Source of the DNA: Bacillota bacterium
GTDB lineage: Bacteria; Bacillota; Clostridia; Lachnospirales; Lachnospiraceae
DNA length: 7,934 bases
Direction of reading: 5' to 3'
NCBI GenBank assembly: GCA_023441145.1
Contig: JAEZQN010000020.1
Span: forward strand, 1 to 7,934
The notes under the pieces are model-generated. The model made no database searches and was not told where the DNA came from. It saw only the letters and a program-made list of their open reading frames with translations. Positions 6,363 to 7,934 of the stretch are shown one piece after another (positions within the stretch are counted from its first letter, which is position 1; each line of letters begins with the position of its first letter). The translations under genes and the position numbers were made by a program.

Positions 6363-7437
6363 TGTAAAGAGTATAGTGCCAAAAAGCATCTATGCAGATG
6401 TAGAACAGATAGCATGTACAGCACTTCCTTGGGAGAAGTTAAGAGATAAGACACTGTTAATTACAGGTGCCAACGGATTTATCAGTTATTACCTAGTGGC
6501 AGCTCTTATGCTTCGAAACGACCTATACCAAGACAATATTAAGATCATTGGTATTGTGCGTAATGCTAGTAAGGCTGAGAAGAAGTTTGGAGATCTTATA
6601 AACCGTAGGGATTTTAAGCTAGTTGTTCAGGATATCTGTGATAGTGTTGAGACCCAGGATGCAGTAGATTATGTAATCCATGCTGCCAGTCAAGCAAGCG
6701 CTTACTATTTTGAAAATGACCCTGTTGGTACCATCGATGCCAACTTATCAGGAACTAGCAATGTATTAAAATTAGCTAAGGAAAAGAAGGCATTATCTAC
6801 CTTATTTATTTCTAGTTTAAAGGTGTATGGCCAGGTGACTGATGGATCTTCTAATTTAAAGGAAGAGAATATTGGTTATGTAGATCAAACGGATTACAAA
6901 AACTGCTATGCCATTGGTAAACGAGCATCTGAGACACTTTGTGCTAGCTACTGTAAACAGTATGGTATGAATGTAAAGATTGCTAGACCAAGCTACATTT
7001 ATGGTCCAAGTAGTCTAGATGATGACCGTGTATGGGCACAATTTATTGCTAATGTAGTAAAGAATGAAAGTATACTTCTTAAGAGTAATGGTGCCGCGTA
7101 TCGTTCTTTTTGCTATGTAACAGATACAGTAACTGCCTTATTGTTAATTCTACTTAATGGAGCCAATGCAACTCCATATAATATTGCTGCAGATCATTCC
7201 AATACAACAATCCGTAACTTTGCAAGAGAGGCAGTAAAGGTATTTCCAGAAAGAAACCTTACCTTATCCTTTGCCAATGAAAGTGATGAGGCAGAGCCTG
7301 ACTTGACCAAGTTTAGAGTTACTCCAGAAATACTAGATCATTCTAGAATCAATGGGCTTGGATGGAAAGCAGAAGTTACTTTGACAGAAGGTATTAAGAG
7401 ATCGGTGGAAACCTTAGAAGAGATAGTGAAGGCATAA
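6352..7437 (+). CDS. NAD-dependent epimerase/dehydratase-family protein (extended SDR)
   Basis: Extended SDRs act on nucleotide-activated sugars as epimerases, 4,6-dehydratases, decarboxylases or reductases. The 361 residues begin with about 32 residues ahead of the Rossmann fold (LPWEKLRDKTLLITG). The NAD motif reads TGANGFIS (38-45), so the third glycine of the usual TGxxGxxG is Ser45. VIHAAS (108-113), FISSLKVYG (152-160) with Ser154/155, and the catalytic YAIGK (Tyr186, Lys190) follow, then ARPSYIYGP (211-219) and a C-terminal substrate domain with RSFCYVTDTVTALLL (251-265) and PYNIAAD (275-281). The active site looks complete. The ATG lies 11 bases inside the cytidylyltransferase gene with AAGGA at 6336-6340, implying coupled translation and a shared pathway, perhaps on a CDP-linked or phosphorylated precursor. 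The reaction type is not readable by eye; it resembles the dTDP-glucose dehydratase/UDP-glucuronate decarboxylase branch only in a general way. Confidence 0.88.
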   Translation: MESSVKSIVPKSIYADVEQIACTALPWEKLRDKTLLITGANGFISYYLVAALMLRNDLYQDNIKIIGIVRNASKAEKKFGDLINRRDFKLVVQDICDSVETQDAVDYVIHAASQASAYYFENDPVGTIDANLSGTSNVLKLAKEKKALSTLFISSLKVYGQVTDGSSNLKEENIGYVDQTDYKNCYAIGKRASETLCASYCKQYGMNVKIARPSYIYGPSSLDDDRVWAQFIANVVKNESILLKSNGAAYRSFCYVTDTVTALLLILLNGANATPYNIAADHSNTTIRNFAREAVKVFPERNLTLSFANESDEAEPDLTKFRVTPEILDHSRINGLGWKAEVTLTEGIKRSVETLEEIVKA

Positions 7438-7465
7438 GATAATTAACCATTATGAGGGCATTAAA

Positions 7466-7934
7466 ATGCTAATAAAAGAAATGTTAAATGAATATGAGCT
7501 AGATGTAGTAGAGTCTATCTTAGAAAATAAACAACTTCATATTGGACTACTAAAAGAGAAACGAATAGTATGCTTAGGGTCGGGCTCAAAAAGTCTGGCC
7601 CGTACTATTATTTGTTCTTTTTTAGTGTTAAATGATAAATTTAGAGCAAACAATACTGTTTATTATGTAGAACCGAGTAGAATATCAAAAGAAGATGCTA
7701 AATTTTTTGATACTCTTACTGAGCGAGAGGATGTTCAAGTGGTGACACTTGAGGATCTTTCTACCTTACCAGAAATTACGTACTGTATTGACTTTGGTTT
7801 TTGTAATCGAAAGTTTAGTTTAAAGGAGTTAGAAGAACGAAAAACTATTTTTACTAAAATACTAGAGATAGTAAAAACAGGAGCAATCAAAAGAGTTCTT
7901 CTTTTGTCAGATTATAGAGCCTATAAAGAGGTGC
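7466..7934 (+). CDS. SDR-like/Rossmann-fold protein with degenerate nucleotide-binding motif (3' end outside window)
   Basis: A frame open from ATG 7466 to the window end, 156 visible residues. GAGGG (7454-7458) is seven bases before the ATG, and the gene starts 28 bases after the preceding stop, so it is co-transcribed. I do not recognise a named family directly, but it can be laid along the preceding SDR. EKRIVCLGSGSKSLARTIICSFLVLNDKFRANN (31-63) matches its RDKTLLITGANGF... segment in predicted strand-loop-helix pattern. The stretch from 89 (DVQVVTLEDL ... ITYCIDFG) matches RDFKLVVQDICD ... VDYVIHAA. IKRVLLLSDYRAY (141-153) falls where FISSLKVYG lies. The glycine-rich loop GSGSKS lacks the normal GxxGxxG, and the HAAS motif is replaced by DFGF. 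The YxxxK region lies beyond the window, so catalytic competence is unknown. It may be a divergent SDR partner subunit or an enzyme using a different cofactor mode. Confidence 0.75.
   Translation, partial: MLIKEMLNEYELDVVESILENKQLHIGLLKEKRIVCLGSGSKSLARTIICSFLVLNDKFRANNTVYYVEPSRISKEDAKFFDTLTEREDVQVVTLEDLSTLPEITYCIDFGFCNRKFSLKELEERKTIFTKILEIVKTGAIKRVLLLSDYRAYKEV

Noticed and set aside
7581..7602. GC-rich hairpin (CGGGC/GCCCG) within the last partial gene, as a possible terminator or attenuator
   Set aside because: It lies inside an open coding frame with sensible protein on both sides; the stem is short and probably coincidental.

Overview
The window reads as chromosomal DNA from an AT-rich anaerobic Gram-positive bacterium. 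The best guess is a Clostridia member, probably Lachnospiraceae-like. This rests on a pyruvate:ferredoxin oxidoreductase typical of fermentative anaerobes, strong AGGAGG-type ribosome binding sites, AT-rich codon choice and a teichoic-acid-type gene set. Species is inferred from general character only. All genes lie on the + strand and are tightly packed. No RNA gene, CRISPR array, insertion sequence or phage gene was seen.

Layout. Positions 1-1668 hold the C-terminal part of a pyruvate:ferredoxin oxidoreductase gene (nifJ/por), cut by the window start. A 209-base gap follows, containing a long perfect inverted repeat (probable terminator, 1689-1740) and a near-consensus sigma-A promoter (1794-1822). 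From 1878 a seven-gene surface-glycan operon runs off the right edge: a GtrB-type polyprenyl-phosphate glycosyltransferase, UDP-galactopyranose mutase (glf), a GtrA-family membrane protein, a TagB/TagF-like polyol-phosphate transferase, an IspD/TarI-like cytidylyltransferase, an extended SDR (NAD-dependent epimerase/dehydratase family), and the start of a second, divergent SDR-like protein.

How the genes may work together. Two modules are visible. GtrB + Glf + GtrA suggests that UDP-galactofuranose is made in the cytoplasm, put on undecaprenyl phosphate, and flipped outward as a lipid-linked Galf donor for glycan decoration. TagF-like + IspD/TarI-like + SDRs suggests that a CDP-activated polyol or modified sugar is made and transferred as a phosphodiester-linked unit of a teichoic-acid-like or capsular polymer. 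TarJ, the alcohol dehydrogenase usually paired with TarI, is absent from the visible part. Its place is taken by an extended SDR and a paralogue-like partner with a degraded dinucleotide-binding motif. That is the least conventional part of the window and the best candidate for undescribed chemistry.
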